Below, one piece after another: positions 28,868 to 36,626 of a stretch of 39,759 nucleotides of DNA. The first letter of the stretch is position 1. Each line of letters begins with the position of its first letter. The DNA lies in IMG/VR virus record IMGVR_UViG_3300043775_001742, positions 1 through 39,759 of that record; one strand, written 5' to 3'. The DNA is from a virus. The notes beneath the pieces are model-generated. The model had not been told where the DNA came from and searched no databases. It worked only from the letters and a program-made list of their open reading frames with translations. A program made the position numbers and the translations under genes.

Positions 28868-29439
28868 AAGACATCCTCGAAGAAAACAACCGCCTCAAAG
28901 CCGAGGTCGAAAAGCTCATCAGCGACAACATGGAGCTGACTGCCGTCATCCGGTCACTGCGCAGGAATGCCCAGGAAGAGGCGGCGGCGCTTGAAACGGC
29001 ACAGCATGAAGTGTGGCTCTGGGAAAATGGCAAATATGAAAAGGAGGGACGGGCAATGAATGACACGCCAGAGACGGATGACCAGCCAATCATCTACGCG
29101 ATAAACGATAACGGCTACCAAGTGCCGTGCGTTGATTTGGAATTTGCCCGCAGACTGAAGCGCGAGCGCGACGAGGCGCGACATAAACTTGAGCTTTGCA
29201 TGGCAGCAAATAGCGATGTTGCAAGAATAGCGAAAGAGCGAGACGAAGCGCTGGAGCACGCTGCCCGTTACAGATTAGAAGCAAACAAACTAATTATGAT
29301 GGGTATCGAGTTGCGCGAGCAAAACGCCAAGCTGTGCGACATCGCAGAGAGGGCCATTGATGACCTCCGATGGTTTTACGAAGGAAAATCAGACAGCCTC
29401 GTTTACGAACTCGACAAGCTCAAGGAGGGCGCGAAATGA
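28864..29439 (+). CDS. Coiled-coil hypothetical protein
   Basis: The 191-residue protein has a basic leucine-zipper-like N-terminus (ILEENNRLKAEVEKLISDNM), more helix (LRRNAQEEAAALETAQHEVW), and a central VDLEFARRLKRERDEARHKL segment shared at DNA level with the 25055 gene. It ends AERAIDDLRWFYEGKSDSL and LDKLKEGAK. It overlaps the RusA-like gene by ATGA. No enzyme motif. It could be a scaffold or DNA-associated protein; function unknown. Confidence 0.72.
   Translation: MKDILEENNRLKAEVEKLISDNMELTAVIRSLRRNAQEEAAALETAQHEVWLWENGKYEKEGRAMNDTPETDDQPIIYAINDNGYQVPCVDLEFARRLKRERDEARHKLELCMAANSDVARIAKERDEALEHAARYRLEANKLIMMGIELREQNAKLCDIAERAIDDLRWFYEGKSDSLVYELDKLKEGAK
29160..29251 (+). repeat. 92-bp shared coiled-coil coding repeat, copy 2
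   Basis: The partner of 25225-25316. The 3' ends of both host genes also share GGAGGGCGCGAAATGAGTGA, which includes the start of the following gene. Confidence 0.85.
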
Positions 29440-29663
29440 GTGAGGACGCAGACATAAAATCACCAGCAAAACCTTTGCATGGTAAACTTTACCATTCGCG
29501 TGGACACCACGCAGCCCGTGGTTATGTCGTGCTCTGGGCAACGCTCATGGCTAACGCCAAGCCAAACCATCGCGGCTCCATAGCCGAGATCAGCCGCGAA
29601 ATGATGGAAGCCATAGACCTCGATGAGCAACGCCAGGACAAAGGGGAGGCGCATGAACTCTGA
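29436..29663 (+). CDS. Small hypothetical protein
   Basis: A 75-residue protein (KPLHGKLYHSRGHHAARGYV, VLWATLMANAKPNHRGSIAE, SREMMEAIDLDEQRQDKGEA). The His/Gly-rich first half and helical second half match no family I know. The leader AAGGAGGGCGCGAA is a strong Shine-Dalgarno site identical to the one before 25495. It overlaps the next gene by 11 bp. Confidence 0.63.
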   Translation: MSEDADIKSPAKPLHGKLYHSRGHHAARGYVVLWATLMANAKPNHRGSIAEISREMMEAIDLDEQRQDKGEAHEL

Positions 29664-30126
29664 AATCCCTCTACCTCCAACGGCGCAGGTCGTTGCCGAT
29701 GTCATCGGACGCGATGCCACGCTGGCCCTTGCCATGTCCTGCTTGTATCGCTGCCTTTATGTGCCAAAGGGAAAGCTGGCACCGGACAGCTATCTCGTGC
29801 GCACAATCGGAGAAGAGAAAGCAAAGCTCATGCAAAGGGAGTTCTGCGGGATGCTCTTACCGCTGGCAACATGCCATCACATCGCCGTATTTGAACGCCA
29901 GCAACGCATCCGTGCTGCCGTGGCAGAAGGGAAGACACACGCGCAAGTCGCAGTCGCTTACGGTCTCACGGTCAAATGGGTGCGCAACCTCTGCGCCCGC
30001 AAGCCAGACGAATATCGCTACCCACTCAAAGCCTACGACCAGCCACCAGCCGGGGGGGTATTAGTTACTCCTGACGGGGGACGGGAGCGGGGGTGCGGAA
30101 ACTCGCAGAGTTTGGTTAGAGATTGA
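29653..30126 (+). CDS. Mor-like transcription activator
   Basis: The 157-residue protein has a helical N-terminal domain (ADVIGRDATLALAMSCLYRC, REFCGMLLPLATCHHI) and a helix-turn-helix (IRAAVAEGKTHAQVAVAYGL, TVKWVRNLCAR). The 'GKTHAQVAVAYGLTVKWVRNL' order is like the Mor/C family of middle and late activators. The last 30 residues (AGGVLVTPDGGRERG) look disordered. Its place before the terminase operon makes late-gene activation plausible. GGGGAGG precedes the ATG. Confidence 0.62.
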   Translation: MNSEIPLPPTAQVVADVIGRDATLALAMSCLYRCLYVPKGKLAPDSYLVRTIGEEKAKLMQREFCGMLLPLATCHHIAVFERQQRIRAAVAEGKTHAQVAVAYGLTVKWVRNLCARKPDEYRYPLKAYDQPPAGGVLVTPDGGRERGCGNSQSLVRD

Positions 30127-30152
30127 CCAAAAAACCGCAGTTTGCTTTTCAA

Positions 30153-31334
30153 ATGAAACAACAAAACTACCAGATTGAACAGATCGAAACGGGGAGCCTT
30201 ATTCCCTACGCACGCAACGCCAAAAAGCACGATGACGCACAGGTGGCAAAAATCGCCGGAAGCATCCGAGAGTTTGGATTCAACAACCCCGTGCTCATCG
30301 ATTCGGAGAACGGAATCGTTGCCGGCCATGGTCGCGTGCTTGCCGCGCAGAAGTTGGGGTTGGCATCCGTGCCGTGCCTCCGGCTCTCGCACCTCACGGA
30401 CTCGCAACGCCGCGCTTACATCCTCGCAGACAACCGCCTCGCGGAAATCGGCGGCGGGTGGGATGAGGAAATGCTGAAGCTCGAACTCGCGGACCTTGGC
30501 GAACTGGATGTTGACCTCGAAGCAATTGGGTTTGGAGAGGAAGACCTTGCGGAAATGGAATTGCAGGAACAGCCAGAACAATCAGACGCCGACGCCGAAC
30601 CACAGATCGACAAGGCCGAAGAACTCCGCGCCAAGTGGGGCGTCGAGCCGGGGCAACTTTGGGAGCTTGGCGACCATCGTTTGCTGTGCGGGGATAGTTC
30701 TAAAAGTAAATTTGGAGCAGATTGCCCAACATTGTTTTTCGACCCGCCGTGGGATGCGATGAATTCAACAGAGCGGAGAAATAATGTTTTAGCATTTGCT
30801 GACGGGCAACGGTTGCACGATGTCGTCAATATATTTGGCGCTCCAAATTGGCTGTTCGTATGGGATTGCGTGTCCTCTTGGTATACCCCAAACCGACCGC
30901 TTCGTAGAATGAAGTTGTGCGCTTTTTATGGGGAAATAGAAAACTACAATTCCGATGGATCGCACTATGGAGACGCTGGGCAGCAACGAGAAGTATTCAA
31001 CAGCCGAGGCTCTTATACATTCAAACCTGACCCGCGCGGCAAACATTTGTCGGATGTTTTTTCTCAACCCATAACCAAACTTCATGCGGATAGTGAGCAT
31101 TCCCATAGCAAGCCGATGGATTGGATTAGGATGCTATTAGCGAACTGCACAAGCGGCGATGTCTATGACCCGTATGCAGGTTCTGGGACATGCTTAATGG
31201 CGTGCGAACAGTTAAAACGAAAATGCCGAGCCGTTGAAATCGACCCGGCATTTTGCGCTGTGATTATTGATAGGTGGGCTACGGCAACAGGTGGAGTCCC
31301 AAAAATTTCTGATGAAACTATTCTTCCATTATAG
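30153..31334 (+). CDS. ParB-domain DNA methyltransferase
   Basis: From ATG 30153 the protein has 393 residues. The ParB/Srx-like N-terminal domain (about 5-110) contains NAKKHDDAQVAKIAGSIREF, VLIDSENGIVAGHGRVLAAQ and AYILADNRLAEIGG. The methyltransferase domain has motif IV FFDPPW (Asp197-Trp200) before motif I YDPYAGSGTCLM (about 337-348), the beta-class order, so an N6-adenine or N4-cytosine enzyme. Positions 30700-31300 are more AT-rich than the N-terminal half, which suggests a swapped target domain. A TTG at 30123 would add ten residues. The likely role is self-protection of phage DNA. Confidence 0.88.
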   Translation: MKQQNYQIEQIETGSLIPYARNAKKHDDAQVAKIAGSIREFGFNNPVLIDSENGIVAGHGRVLAAQKLGLASVPCLRLSHLTDSQRRAYILADNRLAEIGGGWDEEMLKLELADLGELDVDLEAIGFGEEDLAEMELQEQPEQSDADAEPQIDKAEELRAKWGVEPGQLWELGDHRLLCGDSSKSKFGADCPTLFFDPPWDAMNSTERRNNVLAFADGQRLHDVVNIFGAPNWLFVWDCVSSWYTPNRPLRRMKLCAFYGEIENYNSDGSHYGDAGQQREVFNSRGSYTFKPDPRGKHLSDVFSQPITKLHADSEHSHSKPMDWIRMLLANCTSGDVYDPYAGSGTCLMACEQLKRKCRAVEIDPAFCAVIIDRWATATGGVPKISDETILPL

Positions 31335-31668
31335 CCGCCCGGACTTCGGTGTAATCCGTAGGGCGAACCGAACGGCGACCGCTCGGCAGAATATAGTTGG
31401 CCGATGCGCTCCACAGCACATCAGGGTCCGCAGGATGAATCCCGCTTTCAACATGGAATCCGCGCGCATGGCTGTATCGAATGGTAGGGTTACTCGCAGG
31501 AGTGCGAAACGCCTCATCAATTGCGATGACAAAACCTGCCCTACCACCTGTGAGTGTGAGCGGGCGGCCACCGCGCTTGCCATTAGTGCGGGCAGCAGTG
31601 GCTTTGGATTCTGTGGTGATGCTACCGAGCAGTGCGGCGGCTTTGCTTGTGGTTGCTTGTGTTTTCAT
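31318..31668 (-). CDS. Convergent small basic protein with KRGGRP motif
   Basis: The minus strand encodes 116 residues from ATG 31668: QATTSKAAALLGSITTESKA, TAARTNGKRGGRPLTLTGGR, AGFVIAIDEAFRTPASNPTI, FHVESGIHPADPDVLWSASA, and a C-terminal YTEVRAAIM. The 'KAAALLGS...A..RtNGKrGGRP' stretch is a familiar N-terminal motif of small accessory-gene products. It overlaps the end of the methyltransferase tail to tail by 17 bp. A dyad ATAACC/GGTTAT lies just upstream. It may regulate, or pair with, the methyltransferase; function unknown. Confidence 0.76.
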   Translation of the reverse strand: MKTQATTSKAAALLGSITTESKATAARTNGKRGGRPLTLTGGRAGFVIAIDEAFRTPASNPTIRYSHARGFHVESGIHPADPDVLWSASANYILPSGRRSVRPTDYTEVRAAIMEE

Positions 31669-31680
31669 TACGCACATAGA

Positions 31681-31700
31681 ATAACCCAACGCTCGGTTAT
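31681..31700. promoter_or_regulatory. Dyad ATAACC-N8-GGTTAT upstream of minus-strand gene
   Basis: A six-base inverted repeat with an eight-base spacer, 12 bp upstream of ATG 31668. On the minus strand TTGAAA and TATAAC are only 14 bases apart, so the promoter itself is weakly supported. The rest of 31669-31781 holds no gene apart from a 15-codon frame at 31727-31774 and is otherwise A/T-rich. Confidence 0.45.
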
Positions 31701-31781
31701 ATGCAAAACAATTTTTTTCAAATAAAATGACCCCCGCCGCCGAACCCCTGCGCGAACTTGCGCTAACTCAATAAAAAACTT

Positions 31782-32342
31782 ATGCCAAACAAAACCGAAG
31801 CTCAGACCGTCCCCGTTGCCGCTCTGGCGAGCATCTTCAGTATTACGCCCGTGCGGGTGCAGCAACTCGCCAAAATGGGAGTCGTAGTAAAATCCTCGCG
31901 TGGCACATACGAGCTGTGGAAATCCGTGAAGGGATACATCAAATACCTCCAAGAGCGAGCAGCAGGGAAAGGCATGGGGGAAGGAGACGGAGGCGACTAC
32001 GAAAAGCACCGAACCCGCCTCTACGCCGCCCGTGCTGACGCGCAGGAAGTCATTTCCGCCAAGCTCAAACGAACCGCTCACGATGCCGAGGCCGTGGCCG
32101 AGGTGATGAACGACATGGTGGCCAACGCCCGCAGCCGCATCTTGGCAATCCCTACGCTGGTCGCGCCAAGGGTTGCCGACGAAAGCGATCCGGCGGTGTG
32201 TCTGGAAATCATTCGTGACGCCGCGCATGAAGCCCTCACCGAACTCACGGACTACAACCCTGACAAAGTTGTGGCCCGTTTTTACAAACAACTGGAAGCA
32301 GAGCGCAACGAAAGCCCCGAAGCAGACGAGGCGGAAGAATGA
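31782..32342 (+). CDS. Terminase small subunit (Nu1-like)
   Basis: The 186-residue protein has an N-terminal winged HTH (TVPVAALASIFSITPVRVQQ, LAKMGVVVKSSRGTYELWKS, VKGYIKYLQERA) like lambda Nu1, which recognises the packaging site. A helical rest (YEKHRTRLYAARADAQEVIS, ARSRILAIPTLVAP) and an acidic tail bind the large subunit. It precedes the GpA-type large terminase with ATGA overlap. No Shine-Dalgarno site is present (AATAAAAAACTT before the ATG). Confidence 0.85.
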   Translation: MPNKTEAQTVPVAALASIFSITPVRVQQLAKMGVVVKSSRGTYELWKSVKGYIKYLQERAAGKGMGEGDGGDYEKHRTRLYAARADAQEVISAKLKRTAHDAEAVAEVMNDMVANARSRILAIPTLVAPRVADESDPAVCLEIIRDAAHEALTELTDYNPDKVVARFYKQLEAERNESPEADEAEE

Positions 32343-34258
32343 CCGGAGAGCAGCAAGAGTTGGCCGGCCTCGGGCGGGTGATTTCCAAAACATGGTCACC
32401 CCCTCCAAAATGGACAATCAGCGAATGGGCAGACCACCGGCGCAAACTCTCCGGGGAAGCGGCAGCAGAGAAGGGGCAGTGGCGAACAAACCGCGCCGAA
32501 TACCAGCGAGGCATTATGGACGCCGTAGCCGATCCGACCATTGAGCAGGTTGTCGTTATGTCATCGGCACAGGTTGGAAAAACGGAAATCCTCCTCAACT
32601 GCATAGGCTACTTCGTGGATTTCGACCCCTCGCCCCTCATGCTCGTCCAGCCGGACGAGGCCATGGCAGAGACATTTTCCAAGGATCGCCTCGCGCCAAT
32701 GTTCCGAGACTCGCCCAGCCTCCGCTCCAAGGTGCGACCGGCCAAGACCCGCGACAGCGGAAACACGATCCTGCACAAACGATTCCCCGGCGGGCATGTC
32801 ACGCTGGTCGGAGCCAACGCCCCCAGCGGCCTCGCCTCCCGCCCGATCCGCATCCTCCTGCTTGACGAGGTGGACCGCTACCCGGCAAGCGCCGGGAGCG
32901 AGGGCGATCCGGTAAATTTGGCCATCGCCCGCACGAAGAATTTTTGGAACAGAAGAATCGTCATGGTCTCGACCCCGACCGTGAAGGGCCTCTCTCGCAT
33001 CGAGCGAGCTTTTGAGATTTCCGATCAGCGCCATTTCCTCGTGCCGTGTCCTCATTGCAAACACGAGCACCCGTTGCGGTGGGGCAATGTCGTATGGCAG
33101 GACGGACGCCGCGACCTTGCAACCCTCCGGTGTCCCGCCTGCAACGGCACGATCACCAACGCGCAGAAAAACCAAGCGGTCTCCCGTGGTCGGTGGCAGG
33201 CCAGCGCCGGACCCAGCAAGATCGCGGGGTTTCACTTGAACGAACTTTATTCGCCGTGGCGAAGCATCGCAGACATCGCCATCGAGCATGGACGGGCGAA
33301 AGACGATCCCTCAACTTTGCAAGTGTGGATCAACACCAGCCTCGGCGAAACATGGGAAGAGGGCGGTGAACGCATCAGCGAGCATGCCTTGATCGAGCGG
33401 TGCGAACCCTACCCGCAGGCAGATGTCCCAGCCCGTGGGTTGATCCTCACGGCAGGCGTGGACACCCAGCAAGACCGGCTCGAAATCGAAGTGGTCGCAT
33501 GGGCAGGCGGCGAAGAAAGCTGGAGCGTTGCCTATCATGTCATTCTCGGCGACCCCGACATCCCGGAGGGAACGGCAGGCAGCCCGTGGACGCACCTCAC
33601 CGACTACCTCCGCAAGCGGTGGACCTCCGAGGCAGGCGGCGAAATGGTCATCGAAACCACCTGCATCGATACCGGCGGCAGCAACACCCAAGCCGTTTAC
33701 GGCTATGTCAAACGCCACAAGGGAGACAGAGTTTACGGCGTGAAGGGACAAGGCGGACCCGGCTTGCCCATCGTCGGCAACCCCGCCCGCCGCAGAGCAG
33801 GAAAAAAAACCACACGCCCCATCGATGTCTACATTGTCGGCGTCGATTCCGCGAAGAGCATCGTTTACAAACGCCTCCGCATCACGGAACCCGGCTCTGG
33901 ATATTGCCATTTCCCGCAGGGACGGAGCGCAGAGTATTTCCGAGGGTTGACCGCAGAAAAGGCCGTGACGAAATTCGTGAAGGGATTCCCGCGCATGGAG
34001 TGGCACAAAACATCCGGCGCACGGAACGAACCGCTCGACTGCCGAGTCTACGCCTTCGCCGCCCTCGTCCTTCGCGCCCCGCAGTTTGACAAGCTCGCTT
34101 TGAGGAGGCGGCAGACCATGCCCACGCCCAAGCCCGCCGAGGTCGAAACGCCCCCTCCGGTGGAACGCCCCGCAGAAGACACCCCCAGACCGGATGCTGA
34201 GAATGCCGCGAAACGCAGGCGCACCACGCGCAGGGCGTCCTTCGTGCATTCATGGTGA
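32339..34258 (+). CDS. Terminase large subunit (GpA family)
   Basis: The 639-residue packaging motor has an ATPase with Walker A SSAQVGKTE (about 75-83) and Walker B RILLLDEVDR (171-180), a zinc-finger-like pair CPHC/CPAC (237-240, 265-268), and a nuclease domain with TAGVDTQQDRLEIEVVAWAG and DTGGSNTQAVYGYVK, then DCRVYAFAALVL. This is the lambda gpA family, which cuts at cos. The Arg/Pro-rich tail (RRRQTMPTPKPAEVETPPPV) contains the dispersed 14-mer. Lambda-type terminase predicts cos-type ends, which should be searched for near 31.6-31.8 kb. Confidence 0.95.
   Translation: MTGEQQELAGLGRVISKTWSPPPKWTISEWADHRRKLSGEAAAEKGQWRTNRAEYQRGIMDAVADPTIEQVVVMSSAQVGKTEILLNCIGYFVDFDPSPLMLVQPDEAMAETFSKDRLAPMFRDSPSLRSKVRPAKTRDSGNTILHKRFPGGHVTLVGANAPSGLASRPIRILLLDEVDRYPASAGSEGDPVNLAIARTKNFWNRRIVMVSTPTVKGLSRIERAFEISDQRHFLVPCPHCKHEHPLRWGNVVWQDGRRDLATLRCPACNGTITNAQKNQAVSRGRWQASAGPSKIAGFHLNELYSPWRSIADIAIEHGRAKDDPSTLQVWINTSLGETWEEGGERISEHALIERCEPYPQADVPARGLILTAGVDTQQDRLEIEVVAWAGGEESWSVAYHVILGDPDIPEGTAGSPWTHLTDYLRKRWTSEAGGEMVIETTCIDTGGSNTQAVYGYVKRHKGDRVYGVKGQGGPGLPIVGNPARRRAGKKTTRPIDVYIVGVDSAKSIVYKRLRITEPGSGYCHFPQGRSAEYFRGLTAEKAVTKFVKGFPRMEWHKTSGARNEPLDCRVYAFAALVLRAPQFDKLALRRRQTMPTPKPAEVETPPPVERPAEDTPRPDAENAAKRRRTTRRASFVHSW
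34168..34181 (+). repeat. Dispersed 14-mer CCCCGCAGAAGACA, copy 4, inside terminase
   Basis: The only copy inside a confident coding sequence, in the low-complexity Pro/Glu-rich tail of the large terminase (encoding RPAEDT). It is preceded by CCCTCCGGTGGAACG, close to the flank of copy 1. Confidence 0.75.
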
Positions 34259-34749
34259 CTATTACGGCAGGCGAAACATTTGAGGTTACGGTATCGGCAG
34301 ACCCAGCCGCGACCGTCCTTGTGCAATTCGCTGGGATGCAGTCGCGCAATGTCGCCGCCACAGGCACGGCAGGAACCTTCACCGCCGCCGCAAATACGAC
34401 CGGATGGATACCAGGGCATTACATCTGGGAGGCATGGGCCACCGTTGCCGCACACCGCGCCCTTGTCGGAACCGGCGACCTCCTCATCCGCGAATCCGCT
34501 GCCACCCTCGCACCCGGTGCCGAGGTGCGCACGCAGGCCCGCATCGCCGTGGCACACATCCAAGCCATGCTCGCCGGTGGCGCAACGCTTGAAGCCAAAC
34601 GCTACAAAATCAACAACCGCGAACTGGAGCGCCACAGCATCGCCGAACTCCTGCAACTCCTTTCGTTCTGGAGACGTGAGTTGTCCCGCGAGTCCCGACT
34701 TTCATCCGGCATCTCCTCCATCGGGCAATCAATTTCCGTCCGCATCTAA
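34252..34749 (+). CDS. Ig-like domain fused to gpW-like head-tail joiner
   Basis: The 165-residue protein has a beta-rich N-terminal half (TITAGETFEVTVSADPAATV, HYIWEAWATVAAHRALVGTG) and a helical C-terminal half (ARIAVAHIQAMLAGGATLEA, KRYKINNRELERHSIAELLQ, LLSFWRRELSRE). The 'Y.i..Rel.R.sl.eLl..l..wrrEl' pattern is that of lambda gpW/DUF6148 connectors, which sit between terminase and portal genes exactly as here. The N-terminal Ig-like part is not present in lambda gpW (68 residues), so this is a fusion. Confidence 0.7.
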   Translation: MVTITAGETFEVTVSADPAATVLVQFAGMQSRNVAATGTAGTFTAAANTTGWIPGHYIWEAWATVAAHRALVGTGDLLIRESAATLAPGAEVRTQARIAVAHIQAMLAGGATLEAKRYKINNRELERHSIAELLQLLSFWRRELSRESRLSSGISSIGQSISVRI

Positions 34750-34751
34750 TC

Positions 34752-36278
34752 ATGGGCCTCCTCGACATTTTTTCCCGCACCACCACGAAGACGCCCGCGC
34801 CAAGCCGTGCCGACCAGCCTCGCCTCTGGTCGGCGCGGTCCATTCTTTCCGACACCATCGGCAGCTTCGCCACAGCCGGGATGCCGCAAGCCGCCGGTGC
34901 AGGCCGTCTGGAATCCACATGGGCAGGCACACCAACCACGATTGACGCATGGATTTTCCAATACTGGAGCCGCATCGTCGCCCGCTCGCGTGAACAGGCA
35001 GAGAACAACGACCACCTCAAAAAATTCCTTCAAATGGCCCGCGATAACATCGCAGGCCCGACAGGCTTCACCTTCAACGCCCAAATCCGCGACCCCAGCG
35101 GAACGATGGACACCGTGGCCAGCAGCGCCATCGAGGACGCCTTTGCAGACTGGAGCAAGCGCGGAAACTACGACATCACCGGCCAACTCTCCCGCGCCGA
35201 TGGCGAGCGGCTCGCAGTCACCACCGCCGCGATGGATGGCGAGGTCATCGCCGTGAAACGCTACGGAGAAGACCTCAACAAGTGGGGCTTCGCCGTGCAG
35301 TTCATAGACCCCGTTTTGCTCAACCCCACAAAGTGGGAAAAATTGAACAACGGCAATGTCATCCGCCACGGAATCGAGTTTAACCCGAACGGACGCCCGG
35401 TCGCCTACCATTTCCGAAACTACGACGAGATGATGATGGGCTACATCAACCACAACGGCGAAAGTTTCCAGCGAGTCCCCGCCGATCAGGTCATCCATCG
35501 TTTCCTCCCGGAGCGAGTCGGCCAAAAGCGCGGCCTCCCGTGGGCACGCACAGCCCTCTGGCGCATGCGCATGTTGGCAGGCTTTGAAGACGCCGCCGTG
35601 GTGAACGCTCGCGTGTCCGCCAGCAAGATGGGTTTCTTCCGCAACATCGACGGCGACAGTGACGACATCCTCGAAATGGACGCCGAGCCGGGCAAGTTCG
35701 AGGACATCGGCAACAGGGAATTTATCCCCTACACGCCGCAATTCCCAGACCAAGCATTCGATCCATTTTGCAAAGCCATGCTTCGGTCGATTTCCTCCGG
35801 CCTCGGCGTGAGCTACAACAACCTGGCCAGCGACCTGACGAGCGTCAATTTCTCTTCGATCCGCCAAGGCGCACTCGACGAACGCGAAGTGTGGAAGGGC
35901 CTGCAAGAATGGCTCATCTCCGGCTTCGTCATGCCGATCTACGAGGCATGGCTTGAGCGTTCACTACTCGCCAACAAAATCCTCATCGCTGGCAAGCCCC
36001 TCAAGTTCGACCGACTGGAAAAATACAAGCAAGTCGCGTTCACCGGACGCCGCTGGGCATGGATCGACCCATCCGCAGAAATGGCAGCAAACGAAAAGGC
36101 CATCTCGCAAAAACTCAAATCCCGCAGCGAAATCATCCGCGAGACATCGAACCGAGACCCCGAAGATGTCTGGAGCGAGATCGAGCGCGAGGAAGTCGAA
36201 CTCAAAAAGCGCAACATCGTGCCGCTCGTCCCCGCAGGCGCAGCCGCCCCGGTGGCACAGCCCGACCCTCAGCCATGA
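34752..36278 (+). CDS. Portal protein (lambda B family)
   Basis: The 508-residue portal matches lambda gpB: SWARIV-like RSREQAENNDHLKKFLQMAR, DNIAGPTGFTFNAQIRDPSG, AFADWSKRGNYDITGQLSRA, DGEVIAVKRYGEDLNKWGF, IEFNPNGRPVAYHF, RPVGQ-like PERVGQKRGLPWARTALW, GLGVSYNNLASDLTSVNFSS. It forms the dodecameric vertex through which DNA is pumped. It follows gpW directly. No ClpP-type protease gene (lambda C) follows; that role is taken by the protease-capsid fusion. Confidence 0.95.
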   Translation: MGLLDIFSRTTTKTPAPSRADQPRLWSARSILSDTIGSFATAGMPQAAGAGRLESTWAGTPTTIDAWIFQYWSRIVARSREQAENNDHLKKFLQMARDNIAGPTGFTFNAQIRDPSGTMDTVASSAIEDAFADWSKRGNYDITGQLSRADGERLAVTTAAMDGEVIAVKRYGEDLNKWGFAVQFIDPVLLNPTKWEKLNNGNVIRHGIEFNPNGRPVAYHFRNYDEMMMGYINHNGESFQRVPADQVIHRFLPERVGQKRGLPWARTALWRMRMLAGFEDAAVVNARVSASKMGFFRNIDGDSDDILEMDAEPGKFEDIGNREFIPYTPQFPDQAFDPFCKAMLRSISSGLGVSYNNLASDLTSVNFSSIRQGALDEREVWKGLQEWLISGFVMPIYEAWLERSLLANKILIAGKPLKFDRLEKYKQVAFTGRRWAWIDPSAEMAANEKAISQKLKSRSEIIRETSNRDPEDVWSEIEREEVELKKRNIVPLVPAGAAAPVAQPDPQP

Positions 36279-36622
36279 GCCAGCCCTTCGACATCACCAT
36301 CCCAGCCGGCGAGTGGTTTTTTTTGGAAATCACGCTGAAAGAATCCACATTGCCCAATGCCCTACCCATCAATCTCACCGGTTTCACCGCAGCCGCCCAA
36401 CTGCGCGAAGATTGGGACAAACCATTGCTTGCTGAGTTTACCGTCACATTCCCGATTCCGCGCACGAGCGGCGAATTGCGGGTCATGCTCACAGGCGAGC
36501 AGACCAGCGCCCTGCCAGTAAATCGCGCTCGATACGATGTTTTCATCACCGACCCCTATGGCAACAGCCGAAAGCTCGTCGGAGGCATTGCCTCTATCGA
36601 GCGATTAATAACACGCACCTGA
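36275..36622 (+). CDS. Beta-sandwich (Ig-like) hypothetical protein
   Basis: The 115-residue protein is all-beta: FDITIPAGEWFFLEITLKES, PINLTGFTAAAQLREDWDKP, EFTVTFPIPRTSGELRVMLT, ARYDVFITDPYGNSRKLVGG. This is the pattern of small Ig-like phage proteins such as baseplate or fiber accessory domains. It overlaps the portal by ATGA and is the first gene of the fiber island. Precise role unknown; a capsid- or neck-fiber anchor is plausible. Confidence 0.66.
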   Translation: MSQPFDITIPAGEWFFLEITLKESTLPNALPINLTGFTAAAQLREDWDKPLLAEFTVTFPIPRTSGELRVMLTGEQTSALPVNRARYDVFITDPYGNSRKLVGGIASIERLITRT

Positions 36623-36626
36623 CCTC

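Noticed and set aside
34746-35906. 386-codon minus-strand frame inside the portal
   Set aside because: Shadow of a certain gene, explained by GC-rich codons.
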